DNA of 64,000 bases from JAKPAM01 sp047601745 (GCA_047601745.1 JASGIS010000001.1:1736001-1800000); one strand, 5' to 3'; counted from the stretch's first letter, positions 17,244 through 26,604 are shown. Numbers and translations are program-made. The notes: generated by a model not told the origin, from the letters alone.

Positions 17244-17951
17244 GTGAAGATGAGCGAAAAAGTGGCCCTGATTACCGCCGGCGGCAGCGGCATGGGCGCA
17301 GCGGCGGCGCGCCGGCTGGCGGCCGACGGCTTCCGTGTCGGCATCCTGTCGTCGTCCGGCAAGGGCGAGGCGCTGGCCGCCGAGCTCGGCGGCCTCGGCG
17401 TGACCGGATCGAATCAGTCGATCGACGACCTGCGCGGCTTCGTCGACCAGGCGGTCGCGCGCTGGGGGCGCATCGACGTGCTGGTCAACAGCGCCGGCCA
17501 TGGCCCGCGCGGGCCGCTGCTCGACATCAGCGACGAGGACTGGCACCGCGGCATGGACACGTACCTGATGAACGTGATCCGGCCGACCCGGCTGGTCGCA
17601 CCGATCATGCGCGCGCAGCGCGGCGGCACGATCATCAACATCTCGACCGCATGGGCGTTCGAACCGAGCGAGATGTTTCCGACCTCGGCGGTGTTCCGCG
17701 CCGGCCTGGCCGCGTTCACCAAGCTGTTCGCCGACGCGCATGCGGCCGACAACGTGCGGATGAACAACGTGCTGCCGGGCTGGATCGACAGCCTGCCGGC
17801 CACCGACGCGCGCCGCGACAGCGTGCCGATGCGCCGCTACGGAACGACCGCCGAGATCGCGGCGACCGTCGCTTTCCTCGCGTCGGACGGCGCCGGGTAC
17901 ATCACCGGGCAGAACCTGCGTGTCGATGGGGGGTTGATGCGCTCGGTTTGA
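17244..17951 (+). CDS. SDR-fold protein with altered catalytic Tyr/Lys
   Basis: Short-chain dehydrogenase/reductase fold of 235 aa. It has the coenzyme-binding motif ITAGGSGMGAAAAR in place of TGxxxGxG, LVNSAG for NNAG, and INISTAW holding the expected serine. The segment that normally reads YxxxK reads SAVFR (within TSAVFRAGLAAFTK), so the catalytic Tyr and Lys appear replaced. The C-terminal GAGYITGQNLRVDGG is normal. GTG 17244 has GAGGAG five bases upstream; ATG 17250 is an alternative. From memory, a similar T-S-x-V-F-R-A-G pattern recurs in annotated Bordetella-type SDRs, so the change looks inherited rather than a sequencing error. Confidence 0.85.
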   Translation: MKMSEKVALITAGGSGMGAAAARRLAADGFRVGILSSSGKGEALAAELGGLGVTGSNQSIDDLRGFVDQAVARWGRIDVLVNSAGHGPRGPLLDISDEDWHRGMDTYLMNVIRPTRLVAPIMRAQRGGTIINISTAWAFEPSEMFPTSAVFRAGLAAFTKLFADAHAADNVRMNNVLPGWIDSLPATDARRDSVPMRRYGTTAEIAATVAFLASDGAGYITGQNLRVDGGLMRSV

Positions 17952-17991
17952 AAGCGCGGCGCCCATCGGTGCGGCGCCGGCGAGGCGGCCG

Positions 17992-19053
17992 TCACCGCGC
18001 GGGATTCGCCTCGATGAATTCGACCGTAGCCTCCACGACGCCCGGGGCGAGTTCGAGGTCGGCGCGCCCATACGTCGCCACGTTGGCCGTGTGCTCGTCG
18101 GTCGCCACCGGCTTGAGCACATGATTGGCGGTCGGCAGCACGACCAGCTTCGCCTGCACGGCGGCCCGCTGTAACAGGCGCGCATTGTCGGGACCGATCT
18201 GCAGGTCGCGCGCGCCCTGCAGGATCAGCATCGGGCCTTTGAACGCGCCGGCCAGGCGGGCCGGATCCACCGCGAAGCTGTCGATCAGAAAGCCTTGAAC
18301 GGCCGGACGAAACAACGAACGAAGGGGCGGGGGTAAGGTCGCCGTGTCGACACGGCGCCCTGCTTCCAGTGCCTCGATCGCTTGTTCGGCCGAGTCCAGA
18401 AGCGGGGCATTGGCCGGGTTGGCGCGTAGTTGGGCGCGCAGCACCTGGCCCAGCGGCCGGCCCGGCACGGCCGCCAGCACCAGGCCGCAGATGCCCGTGC
18501 CGGATTCGGCGGCCTTCAGCGCGACGATGCCGCCTTCGCTGTGCCCGAACACCCATACGCAGCGTGCCTTCGTACGTTCTTGCACTGCGCTTACCCAGCC
18601 ATGAACGTCCTGCGCATAGTCGCCGATCGTAACGTCATTGGCGTCGCGGACGGCCTCACGGCTGCCGAACAAGCCGCGCTTGTCGATGCGCACGCTCGTT
18701 ATGCCGCGGGCGGCGAGACCCCCGGCGAGCAGACGGTACGTCGCCGCCTGCAAGCCCTGCGGGCTGTTGCCATCGCGGTCCGTGGGGCCTGAACCGGGAA
18801 TGATCAGTACCACGGCCTCGCGAACGTTTTGCCCTCCGGGAGAGAGCAGCGTGCCCTGCAGGCGGCCAAGAGGGCCGCGCGCTTCGATGGGCTCTTCGGC
18901 CGGCATATTCGACGCGGCGGCAGGCGAAGCGGCGAAGACGGTGCTACAGGCCGTGGCGAAGGCCAGAAATATCGCAACGCGCAGCGCGGCGGGCGCGGCG
19001 CCTGCTCCGGCATGTGAGCTCGTCGAGACGGGCCGCGTTTCGCTGGATGCCAT
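17992..19053 (-). CDS. Exported alpha/beta hydrolase
   Basis: Serine hydrolase of 353 aa with an N-terminal export signal (hydrophobic residues about 24-42, then ASPAAASNM). The fold motifs are VLIIPGSGPTDRDGN, the nucleophile elbow GHSEGG, a probable acid in ILQGARD and a probable His in PTANHV. Proteins of this layout are often annotated as serine aminopeptidase or dienelactone-hydrolase-like. The substrate is unknown. ATG 19053 has no clear ribosome site, and later starts would cut into the signal peptide. It is convergent with the SDR gene, 40 bp away. Confidence 0.82.
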   Translation of the reverse strand: MASSETRPVSTSSHAGAGAAPAALRVAIFLAFATACSTVFAASPAAASNMPAEEPIEARGPLGRLQGTLLSPGGQNVREAVVLIIPGSGPTDRDGNSPQGLQAATYRLLAGGLAARGITSVRIDKRGLFGSREAVRDANDVTIGDYAQDVHGWVSAVQERTKARCVWVFGHSEGGIVALKAAESGTGICGLVLAAVPGRPLGQVLRAQLRANPANAPLLDSAEQAIEALEAGRRVDTATLPPPLRSLFRPAVQGFLIDSFAVDPARLAGAFKGPMLILQGARDLQIGPDNARLLQRAAVQAKLVVLPTANHVLKPVATDEHTANVATYGRADLELAPGVVEATVEFIEANPAR

Positions 19054-19130
19054 GTGGGGGGGCGAGCGGGTCGATGACTTCCGCCACTATAGCGACGTGG
19101 CTTCGACCCGGCCTCGCAAACCCGGCGAGC

Positions 19131-21071
19131 CTACAGCTTCACCGCCTGCGGCGCGCCGGTCAGGTAGCCGACGGCGGCGCCGAACTTGCCCTTGTAGTTG
19201 GCGTCGATCAGCGGGTCGAGCGTGTCCTTGACCTTGGCATGCAGGCTGCTCCAGTCGCCGGGGTGCTGGAAGTTGCTCATGATGTAGGTCCAGCCGTTGA
19301 CCTCGTCGACCGCGTGCAGGCCGGTGGACTCGGCGCCGGCCGGCGTCGACAGGATGCGCGACAACTGCTTGGTGTCGACGTTGTAGGCCCACAGGAAGTT
19401 GTTGACGTGGTTGCCGCTGTCCTCGCCGATGAACAGGATGCGCATCTTCTCGGAGAACTTCAGGTTGTCCGGGCTGGCGATCTTGTCGGGGTTAGCGGTG
19501 TTGCCCAGCGCGTCGGCGGCGATGTCCTCGCCCATCAGTTCCATCTGCGAGCTGATCGGCACCCATTCGCTGTCGATGGCCGTGCCCTTGTCGTCCCTGG
19601 CGCCGCCGCCGAGGTGATGCGCGAGCACGCCGCCGGCCTTCAGCGTCTTCGGGAATGCCACGTTGTGTTTGGCGTTCCACGCCGCGTCGCCCTCGATCAT
19701 CGAGGCCTGGATGTTGGCCAGCGCCGAATACGCGACCTTGTCCTTGATGTTGAGCGTCGTGCCTTCCATCTTGGTGAAGGCCATGCTGCCGCCGGCCAGG
19801 TTCGCGTAGCGGTGGGTTTCGAGGAAGGCGGCGGCCTTTTCCATGCCGGGCTTGAGCCTGACCCACAGGGCCTTGCCGTCGAGGAAGACCTTGGTGTAGC
19901 TCGCGTCCTGCGGGTCGGCGGTCACCGAGTCCATGATGTCGGTCGGCTTCAGGCTGTCGGCCAGCGCGCTGATCTCGGCGCTGGTGGCGTGGCCGAGGTG
20001 GATCCACTGGATCTTGGCGGTCGACTTATCGGTCAGCGTCTCGGTGTAGTGCGCCACGTAGAGGTTGCCGGCGGACAGGTCCCTGGGCTTGTCGGCCACG
20101 AACATGAACAGGCCGCCGTTCGTGTAGTCGTCGCCCATCAGCGCGGTGCGCTCGTCGGGCATCACGTGGATCAGCTCGTGCGAGATGCGGCCCAGGCAGT
20201 AGTGCTTCTTCACGCTGCCGGTGCCGTCGGGGTTGACGGTGACTTCGGGAAGATGGCCGTAGTGGTACGGGTTGGCGGTGGTCTCGTCGCCGAACACGTT
20301 CTTGCTGAAGGCCTTGAACTGCGCCGAAGTCGCGGCGGTGAACGCGTCGGGTTCGTACTCTTCGCTGGACAGGTGGGTGTTCCACGGCGAGAGGCTGGCG
20401 CCGCAGGTGATCCACAGGCCGTGGGCCGAGGACATGTCCACGTTGTGGTACTTGACCAGACTGAGCTGGCCGGTGGTCTGGTCCTGATCCAGCGTCAGCA
20501 CGGCGATCGGCGACGGCAGCCTGCCGTAGGTGTCGTTGCCGTCCTGGTCCTTGCTGTTGTATTCGAACTGCACGACGAAGAACACCGGCTTGCCCTTGAC
20601 GCCGTCGACCTTGGCGTCCTCGATCCGGATCAGCGACGAGCCGTCGGGCGAATCGGAGAAGAACTGGCGCTCCTTGCCGGGCACCGAGGCGTCGATGATC
20701 GGCTGGTTGTGGATGTCGTAGTAGCCGCCGGCCAGGATCTTGCCGCCCTTGCCGTCGCTCACCATGTCGCCGGTCACGAAAAACGGTTGATAGGCCAGCG
20801 CGACGTCCTGCTGGCTGCCGTCTTCGTACGTGATGCTCATCACCGCCGTGGTCGTCGTCGTCGCCATCGCGGCGGGCGTCGTCAGGTCGGGCGCGGCCAT
20901 GCTGGACAGGCGCACCGACTTGACCGCCGAAGCGGGCGCATCATCGCCGTCACTGCCGCCGCCGCAGGCGGTCAGCAGCCCGGCGGCGGACAGGGAGGAG
21001 GCCAGCGGCAGCATCGGCGCTCCGCCCAGGAGCCGCAGAACGCGGCGGCGTGAAGTCAGCATCTCGGTCAT
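19131..21071 (-). CDS. PhoX-like (DUF839) Tat-exported protein, possible phosphatase
   Basis: The 646-aa product begins with a twin-arginine-like SRRRVLRLLGG signal and a lipobox-like LLTAC at about residues 31-35, followed by a Gly/Ser/Asp linker. The body has the beta-propeller style of PhoX/DUF839 alkaline phosphatases: FSDSPDGSSLIRIEDAK, PWNTHLSSEEYEPD with the conserved acidic residues, ISHELIHVMPDERTALMGDD and RILFIGEDSGNH. PhoX enzymes use Fe and Ca and are exported by Tat. ATG 21071 has a weak GAAGAGA ribosome site. It is divergent from the TonB receptor. I infer phosphatase activity only from family resemblance. Confidence 0.85.
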   Translation of the reverse strand: MTEMLTSRRRVLRLLGGAPMLPLASSLSAAGLLTACGGGSDGDDAPASAVKSVRLSSMAAPDLTTPAAMATTTTTAVMSITYEDGSQQDVALAYQPFFVTGDMVSDGKGGKILAGGYYDIHNQPIIDASVPGKERQFFSDSPDGSSLIRIEDAKVDGVKGKPVFFVVQFEYNSKDQDGNDTYGRLPSPIAVLTLDQDQTTGQLSLVKYHNVDMSSAHGLWITCGASLSPWNTHLSSEEYEPDAFTAATSAQFKAFSKNVFGDETTANPYHYGHLPEVTVNPDGTGSVKKHYCLGRISHELIHVMPDERTALMGDDYTNGGLFMFVADKPRDLSAGNLYVAHYTETLTDKSTAKIQWIHLGHATSAEISALADSLKPTDIMDSVTADPQDASYTKVFLDGKALWVRLKPGMEKAAAFLETHRYANLAGGSMAFTKMEGTTLNIKDKVAYSALANIQASMIEGDAAWNAKHNVAFPKTLKAGGVLAHHLGGGARDDKGTAIDSEWVPISSQMELMGEDIAADALGNTANPDKIASPDNLKFSEKMRILFIGEDSGNHVNNFLWAYNVDTKQLSRILSTPAGAESTGLHAVDEVNGWTYIMSNFQHPGDWSSLHAKVKDTLDPLIDANYKGKFGAAVGYLTGAPQAVKL

Positions 21072-21307
21072 GTCGATCTCTTCGTAGGTTGATGGATATG
21101 AAATCCGGGCGCGGGGCCAACCTCCCCGTGCTCTGGCCGCGAGTGTCGACACTGCAGATGGCAGGCCGATGACAGGAACGAAAAAGCTGTCGGATTTTTG
21201 ACGCGGATTCCGGTCGCCATGGCGGTGATGACGTCGGCGGGTGACATGAATCCGGATGAGGGGCGGCCGATACCGCCTGCGGCGACGATTTGCCCCTATT
21301 CATTGAC

Positions 21308-21326
21308 TACGAATCGTTCTCATTAA
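21308..21326. promoter_or_regulatory. Probable Fur box upstream of the TonB receptor
   Basis: TACGAATCGTTCTCATTAA lies 28 bases before the receptor ATG. It resembles the 19-bp Fur consensus, especially the CGTTCTCATT half. This fits iron-repressed expression of the receptor and its DUF4198 partner. Called by eye, without a matrix score. Confidence 0.55.
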
Positions 21327-21353
21327 TAACATCGCGTCTTTTGCGATTTTTGT

Positions 21354-23519
21354 ATGACGCTCAGATTCCTGCCGATGAATTCCGACGGTCTCCGCACGAT
21401 ATGGATTCCGTTGGTGGCAGCGACGACCTTGTCGACGGCTCCCGCCTTTGCGCAGGACGCCAGCGAAACCCGGGAGCTGGACACCGTCGTCGTTCGGGAA
21501 TCGGCCGAGGAAGCCTATTCGCCGACGCGAAGCCAGGCGGCGACCAAGAGCAGCGCGCCGTTGCGCGACGTGCCGCAGACCGTGAACGTGCTGCCCGAGC
21601 AGTTGTTGCGCGACCAGGCCGCGCGATCGCTGGAAGACGCGCTGCGCAACGTGCCGGGCGTCAGCATGCATCTGGGAGACGGCCAGCGCGATCAGGTCTA
21701 TATCCGGGGGTTCTCGGTTTCGGCCGACAACTTCGTCGATGGCGTGCGCGATGACGCGCTGTATTTCCGCGACCTCGTGGACGTCGAGCGCATCGAGGTG
21801 CTGAAGGGCCCGGCCGCGGTCCTGTACGGGCGCGGCTCATCGGGCGGCATCATCAATCGCGTGACCAAGAAGCCTTATTGGGAGCGCACCGGCGGCGAAG
21901 TCTCGCTGTCGCTGGGAAGCTACGACCTGCGTCGTGCCACGGCGGACCTGAACGTGGCCGCCAATGACAAGGCCGCCTTTCGCATCAACGCCGCCGTCGA
22001 GGATTCGGGCAGTTACCGCGACCAGCAGTTCGTCAAGCGCTACCACCTGGCGCCTTCGTTGGCGCTCAAGCTCTCGGCCGATACCCGGTTGTTGCTGCAA
22101 TATACGCAGGCACGCGACCAGCGCCTCGCGGACTTCGGCATTCCCGCTCTGAACGGTCGTCCCGTCGACGTGCCTGTCCGCACTTATTACGGATCGCCGA
22201 ACGCCGCGCGCGACGATACGTCGACGACGCTGATGCGGGCCTTCTCGGCCGCGCTGGACCACCGTTTCAACGACGCCTGGTCGGTGCGCAACGTCACGCG
22301 CGTGTACGACTTCTCGCTCGACCGCTACGCGACGTCGAGCAGTGGAACCACCGATCCGGTCGCGCTGACCGTGGGACGCTCGCGATCGTTCCTCGCGCGC
22401 GGCGAGCGGGGCTTGTTCAATCAGACCGACGTCACCTGGCGCAATCGACTCGGCGGGTTCCGACAGGAATGGCTGATGGGCCTGGAGTTCGGAAGCCAGC
22501 GAAAGCGCGCCGAATCGGTGTCGGGCGGTTCCGATCGCGTCTCCCTGTTCGATCCCTCCAGCAGCCCCGCGCTGGTCATTCCCCCGGCGAGCTACGCGGC
22601 CAACGGCGCGATTCCGAGCCATACCGACCAGGACACGCTGGCGCTCTACTGGCAGGACCAGATCACCCTCGCGCCGCAGTGGAAGGCCCTGGCCGGCGTT
22701 CGCTACGACATCTACGAGCAGACGACGCGCTTCGACCGAACGCTGGCCACGCTGGAGCGTACCGACAAGCGGCTCAGCCCGCGCGTGGGGCTGGTATGGC
22801 AACCCAGCGATACGGTGTCCTACTACGTGTCGTACAGCAAGTCGTTCCAGCCCTCGGCCGAGATCGTCGCGCTCTCGGCGAACAACGTGAACAACGCGCC
22901 GGAGATCACCGAGAACAAGGAGATCGGCGTCAAGCTCGATCTGCTCGACGGCCGGCTCAACGTTACCGGGGCGCTGTTCAACCTCGAGCGCACGGGCATC
23001 AAGAACACCAATCCCGCCAATCCGGGCCAGCAGATCAACGTGGGCACGCAGCGCACCAACGGGTTGGAACTGACGCTCAACGGGCGATTGCCGGGACGCT
23101 GGGATGTCACGGCCGGCTATGCGTACCTCGATGCGCGCATGACCCGCTCGCTCGCCACCGTCACGTCGAGCCAGTTGCCCACCGTCCCCGTGCCGGCGCA
23201 AGGCCAGGTGCCGCCGCTGATGCCCAGGCACACGGTCTTCGTCTGGGGGATGAAAGACCTCGGCTACGGTCTGCGCCTGGGCGGCGGCATCAACTACGTC
23301 GGTGAGCGCTATGCCTCGCTCACCAACCTGGTCACGCTGCCGGGTTACACCACGATCGACGGCGCGCTGCAATACACGCGCGGCAACTTCGAGGTGGACG
23401 TGAATCTGAAGAACCTCGCCGACCGCAAGTACTACATTTCGGCGTCGAGCAGCGTGGACAACCTGATCCTTCCGGGCCCCGGACGCACGGTCCAGGTCAC
23501 GCTGCGCACGCGCTTTTGA
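21354..23519 (+). CDS. TonB-dependent siderophore receptor (catecholate type)
   Basis: Outer-membrane beta-barrel of 721 aa. A signal peptide ends near APAFAQ. A TonB-box-like ELDTVVVRES is at about residues 40-49. The plug domain has RDVPQTVNVLPEQLL, RGFSVSADNFVDGVRDD and VLKGPAAVLYGRGSSGGIINRVTKKP, and the C-terminus ends in Phe (VQVTLRTRF) for barrel insertion. The plug sequence matches the Fiu/FhuE/FoxA group of ferric-siderophore receptors. ATG 21354 and ATG 21375 are both possible; the first is kept. A probable Fur box precedes it, and a DUF4198 gene follows after 9 bp. Confidence 0.93.
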   Translation: MTLRFLPMNSDGLRTIWIPLVAATTLSTAPAFAQDASETRELDTVVVRESAEEAYSPTRSQAATKSSAPLRDVPQTVNVLPEQLLRDQAARSLEDALRNVPGVSMHLGDGQRDQVYIRGFSVSADNFVDGVRDDALYFRDLVDVERIEVLKGPAAVLYGRGSSGGIINRVTKKPYWERTGGEVSLSLGSYDLRRATADLNVAANDKAAFRINAAVEDSGSYRDQQFVKRYHLAPSLALKLSADTRLLLQYTQARDQRLADFGIPALNGRPVDVPVRTYYGSPNAARDDTSTTLMRAFSAALDHRFNDAWSVRNVTRVYDFSLDRYATSSSGTTDPVALTVGRSRSFLARGERGLFNQTDVTWRNRLGGFRQEWLMGLEFGSQRKRAESVSGGSDRVSLFDPSSSPALVIPPASYAANGAIPSHTDQDTLALYWQDQITLAPQWKALAGVRYDIYEQTTRFDRTLATLERTDKRLSPRVGLVWQPSDTVSYYVSYSKSFQPSAEIVALSANNVNNAPEITENKEIGVKLDLLDGRLNVTGALFNLERTGIKNTNPANPGQQINVGTQRTNGLELTLNGRLPGRWDVTAGYAYLDARMTRSLATVTSSQLPTVPVPAQGQVPPLMPRHTVFVWGMKDLGYGLRLGGGINYVGERYASLTNLVTLPGYTTIDGALQYTRGNFEVDVNLKNLADRKYYISASSSVDNLILPGPGRTVQVTLRTRF

Positions 23520-23528
23520 GCTTCTGAA

Positions 23529-24248
23529 ATGCTGAACAAGACTTTTTCCCTGACTTTCGCGCTGCTGCTGGCCTGCGCGAGTTCCGCGGTTCAGGCTCAT
23601 CAAGTCTGGATCGAGAATACGAAGGGCCAGGCTCGCCTGTATTTCGGCGAGTATGGCGACGATCTGCGAGAGACCTCGCCGGGCCGCCTGGATGAGTTCA
23701 CCGGCGTTCCGGCCATGGAATTGCGCGCGGCCACACAGACTCGGACCGTCGCCGGACGCCTCACGCGCGAGGCGTTTGTCTACGACGTTCCCGATTCGGC
23801 CGAGACGCTGTTCGCCGAAGCCTCCTATCCACTGATCGAACGCACTGCCAGCAAGCGGCCGCCGCTCCTGTGGCGACTGGCCGCCCGCTGGACAGCGAAT
23901 CCCGTGCGGCCCGTGGCCGCAAGTGCCGCGCTCGATCTGGTTCCCACGGGCAAGGTGGGGGAACTGCGCGCAATCTTCCAGGGGGCACCGCTGGCCAAGG
24001 CCCAGGTCACGATCATCGCGCCTTCGGGCTGGTCGCGAGAGGCGCTTACCAGCGCGGACGGCATCGTGCGGTTCGATCTGCCCTGGCGGGGTCAGTATGT
24101 CGCTGAAGTCAAGCATCGGGACAAGCGCCCGGGTGAAAGAGACGGCCGGCAGTACGGAGAGGTCAGCTATCTGACGACGCTGACCTTCGTCCAGGCCAGC
24201 GGCGTCCGCTCTCCCGCACGACCGGGCGCGACGCCCGGCGGTCGCTGA
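23529..24248 (+). CDS. DUF4198-family periplasmic protein
   Basis: The 239-aa product has a signal peptide (LLLACASSAVQA) followed by HQVWIE, the metal-ligand-like His that opens DUF4198/NikM-like proteins. The C-terminal part, with LAKAQVTIIAPSGWSREALTSADGIVRFDLPWRGQYV, reads as an Ig-like or carboxypeptidase-regulatory beta domain. Such proteins often accompany TonB receptors and metal uptake. The 9-bp gap and shared orientation indicate an operon with the receptor. A role in periplasmic metal or siderophore handling is inference. Confidence 0.78.
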   Translation: MLNKTFSLTFALLLACASSAVQAHQVWIENTKGQARLYFGEYGDDLRETSPGRLDEFTGVPAMELRAATQTRTVAGRLTREAFVYDVPDSAETLFAEASYPLIERTASKRPPLLWRLAARWTANPVRPVAASAALDLVPTGKVGELRAIFQGAPLAKAQVTIIAPSGWSREALTSADGIVRFDLPWRGQYVAEVKHRDKRPGERDGRQYGEVSYLTTLTFVQASGVRSPARPGATPGGR

Positions 24249-24302
24249 GGATCCGGGCGACGCGCCGCACGCCGCCACCGCATCGCGCCGAGTCGGCGAG
24301 CG

Positions 24303-24410
24303 GTGCCGCCGCGCGTCACGTGGATCTCACGTTCGGACGTGGATGCCAGCTTGGAACTCGAATGGAATGCCGTCTATTACCGGTACGGTCATGCTGCGCC
24401 GCTTAGCAGC
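24303..24410. repeat. Dispersed repeat copy 1 (partner at 26823-26850 and 27296-27375)
   Basis: Two blocks lie side by side. Block A (GCCGCCGCGCGTCACGT and onward, 24306-24330) matches the 3' end of the membrane-protein gene at 26826-26850. Block B (from TTCGGACGTGGATGCCAGC, 24332) matches the upstream region of that gene at 27296-27375, with about 30 exact bases then roughly 80% by eye. The ~445 bp that separate A and B at 27 kb are absent here. This looks like a second copy from which the gene has been deleted. Confidence 0.7.
24327..24392 (-). CDS. 21-codon ORF conserved in the dispersed repeat (copy 1)
   Basis: ATG 24392 to TGA 24327 encodes 21 residues containing VIDGIPFEFQAGIHVR. The other copy, at 27209-27355, encodes VIDGVSFEFQAGIHVR in the same frame, and three of the five differences inside that segment are third-position or conservative changes. 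This suggests past protein-level selection, but here the frame ends right at the deletion junction. It is probably a relic rather than a working gene. Confidence 0.3.
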   Translation of the reverse strand: MTVPVIDGIPFEFQAGIHVRT

Positions 24411-24483
24411 CGGGGCGGGATCAGGTGCTGTCCGTTGAATTGCCGGGTCGCAGGCATCACCGAGCGGGGCGAGGGTATCCCTC

Positions 24484-25278
24484 TTACCGCAGGCCGGCGA
24501 AATACTGCGCCGGTGGCTGCCCAAGCGCTTTCTTGAACATGGTGATGAACGCCGTCACCGAGTCATAGCCGAGATCGCCGGCCACTCGCTGCACGGTCGC
24601 TCCTCCGGCAAGCTGCCGCAGGGCAACGATCAAGTGCAACTGCTGGCGCCAGCGTCCGAAGGTCAGCCCGGTTTCCCGCTGCACCAACCGCGCCAGCGAT
24701 CGCTCGCTCGTTGCCAGCACCCGTGCCCACTCGGCGAGCGTGCGGCGATCGGCCGGATCGGCTGCCAGGGCATCGGCGATACGGCGGATTCGCGGGTGAT
24801 CCGAGATCGGCAGGTGCAATTGCTCGATGGGGGCCAGGGCCAGCTGTTCGAGCAGCACCGTCGCGATGCGCGCGGTCGGACCTTCTTGAGGATAGCCGGG
24901 CCCTTGTTCGGCAAGGTGCTGGATCAGCTCGCGCACCATCGGGTTGATCGCCAGCGTGCAGCACTTGTCCGGCATCGGCGCCGCCCCGGGTTCCACGAAC
25001 AGGAAGCAGATGCGGGCGTTATCCGTGACGCGGTTGCTGTGCGGCATACCGCCCGGAATCCACACCCCGTGCTGCGGGGGCACCATCCACATCGCCCCGG
25101 GCACCTCGCACATCACGCCGCCGCGCTGCGCCATCACCAGTTGTCCCTTGCGGTGCTGGTGTACGGGTTGCTCCACGTCGTTCTGTTCGACTTCTACCCG
25201 CAAGGCCAGCGCGGGCCGTTCATCCACGTCCGGGTCGAACCGATGGAGCGATTCGGCGAGTGCGCTATCGGTTGTCAT
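24484..25278 (-). CDS. nimR: AraC-family regulator, NimR-like
   Basis: The 264-aa product has an N-terminal cupin-type AraC sensor domain (VHQHRKGQLVMAQRG, VPPQHGVWIPGGMPH). The C-terminal double helix-turn-helix includes TLAEWARVLATSERSLARLVQRETGLTF and VAGDLGYDSVTAFITMFKKALGQPP. The divergent CynX/NimT-type transporter 95 bp away reproduces the E. coli nimR(yeaM)-nimT(yeaN) arrangement, where the regulator controls a 2-nitroimidazole exporter. The symbol follows that synteny plus family. The true effector here may differ. Confidence 0.85.
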   Translation of the reverse strand: MTTDSALAESLHRFDPDVDERPALALRVEVEQNDVEQPVHQHRKGQLVMAQRGGVMCEVPGAMWMVPPQHGVWIPGGMPHSNRVTDNARICFLFVEPGAAPMPDKCCTLAINPMVRELIQHLAEQGPGYPQEGPTARIATVLLEQLALAPIEQLHLPISDHPRIRRIADALAADPADRRTLAEWARVLATSERSLARLVQRETGLTFGRWRQQLHLIVALRQLAGGATVQRVAGDLGYDSVTAFITMFKKALGQPPAQYFAGLR

Positions 25279-25373
25279 GATTTAGAGATTAATTGTCTTT
25301 CCTTCTATATCTGATCGTCAACCTGATGCGTAGAGTTCGGGTACTCCCTTAAAACCCGTAAGAGCGAATCGTG

Positions 25374-26555
25374 ATGAGTTCCTCGACGCATCGACGGGCA
25401 GCCACCCAAACGGCCTTGCTGCTCGGCATCCTTTTGATCGCCGCGAACCTGCGCGCCCCTTTCACCGGGTTACCTCCGCTGCTTGGTTCGATCCAGGCGG
25501 ATTTCGGCCTGGGCACCACGGCGGTCGGCGCGCTGACCACCTTGCCACTGCTGGCCTTTGCCCTGGTTTCGCCCTTCGCTGCGTTGCTCGCCCGCGAGTA
25601 CGGGCTGGAGCGCGCCCTGTTCGGCGCGCTCGCGGCCGTTGCACTGGGTATCGCGCTGCGTTCCACCGGGGTGCTGTGGAGCCTGTATGCCGGCACTGGA
25701 ATCATTGGCATGGGCATTGCCGTCGGCAACGTCCTGCTGCCCAGCCTGGTCAAGCGTGACTTCCCCGACAGCGTCGCCGCGCTGACCGGCGCCTATGCGC
25801 TGGCGATGGGTGTGGCGGCGGCTCTCGGGTCGGCAGCGGTCGTTTCACTGGCCGATGCGATCGGCTGGCGCAGCGCGCTCGCGGCATTCCTGATCCTGCC
25901 CCTGGCGGCGTTGGCTGTCTGGATGACGCAACTGGGCGCGCACGCGAAGCCGGCCTCCGGCACGACGACACCGCCGCCCGGCGGCAAGGTCTGGCATTCG
26001 GCGCTGGCCTGGCAGGTCACGCTGTTTCTCGGGCTGAACTCGACGATCTACTACGTTGCCATCGGTTGGCTGCCGACCATCCTGATCGATGCCGGTTTGT
26101 CCGCCGAACACGCCGGCTCGCTGCACGGCGTTCTGCAACTGGCGACCGCCGTGCCGGGGTTGGTGCTCGGCCCGATCCTGCGCCGCCTGCGCGATCAGCG
26201 CCTGGCCGCTGCTGTAGCGGCAGGCCTTTCGGTCGTCGCGCTGCTGGGCCTGACGGCGCTGCCGCAACTCGCGCTGGCCTGGTCGATCCTGTTCGGCGCC
26301 GGCACCGGCGCCGGGATCATCCTCGGACTGAGCTTCATCGGTCTGCGCACCCGCAACCCGCACCAGGCCGCCGCGCTGTCGGGCATGTCGCAGTGCATCG
26401 GCTACCTGCTGGCGGCGGCCGGACCGATGGCGATGGGCGCGCTGCACGACATGCTGGGCGGCTGGCGCGTGCCATTGGGCCTGTGCGCCATTCTGGCACT
26501 CGTCGCCGTGTTCTTGGGCCTGCTGGCCGGGCGCGACCGCCACGTCGGTGCGTGA
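25374..26555 (+). CDS. nimT: CynX/NimT-family MFS transporter
   Basis: Inner-membrane major facilitator of 393 aa with about 12 hydrophobic segments. The N-terminal NLRAPFTGLPPLLGSIQADFGL is the CynX/NimT family signature, and GLRTRNPHQAAALSGMSQCIGYLLAA lies in the second half. ATG 25374 is used; GTG 25371 is adjacent and AAGAG lies just upstream of both. The divergent AraC regulator supports a NimT-like exporter of small toxic compounds. Cyanate or other small-molecule import is the alternative. Confidence 0.88.
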   Translation: MSSSTHRRAATQTALLLGILLIAANLRAPFTGLPPLLGSIQADFGLGTTAVGALTTLPLLAFALVSPFAALLAREYGLERALFGALAAVALGIALRSTGVLWSLYAGTGIIGMGIAVGNVLLPSLVKRDFPDSVAALTGAYALAMGVAAALGSAAVVSLADAIGWRSALAAFLILPLAALAVWMTQLGAHAKPASGTTTPPPGGKVWHSALAWQVTLFLGLNSTIYYVAIGWLPTILIDAGLSAEHAGSLHGVLQLATAVPGLVLGPILRRLRDQRLAAAVAAGLSVVALLGLTALPQLALAWSILFGAGTGAGIILGLSFIGLRTRNPHQAAALSGMSQCIGYLLAAAGPMAMGALHDMLGGWRVPLGLCAILALVAVFLGLLAGRDRHVGA

Positions 26556-26604
26556 ACCCGAAAGCGCATCCATTCTTGAAATCACCATCCAGCAAGAGGT
26601 ATGC

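Noticed and set aside
24249..24483. Insertion-sequence remnant between DUF4198 and NimR genes
   Set aside because: No terminal inverted repeats or transposase motif. The content is better explained by the A/B dispersed repeat.
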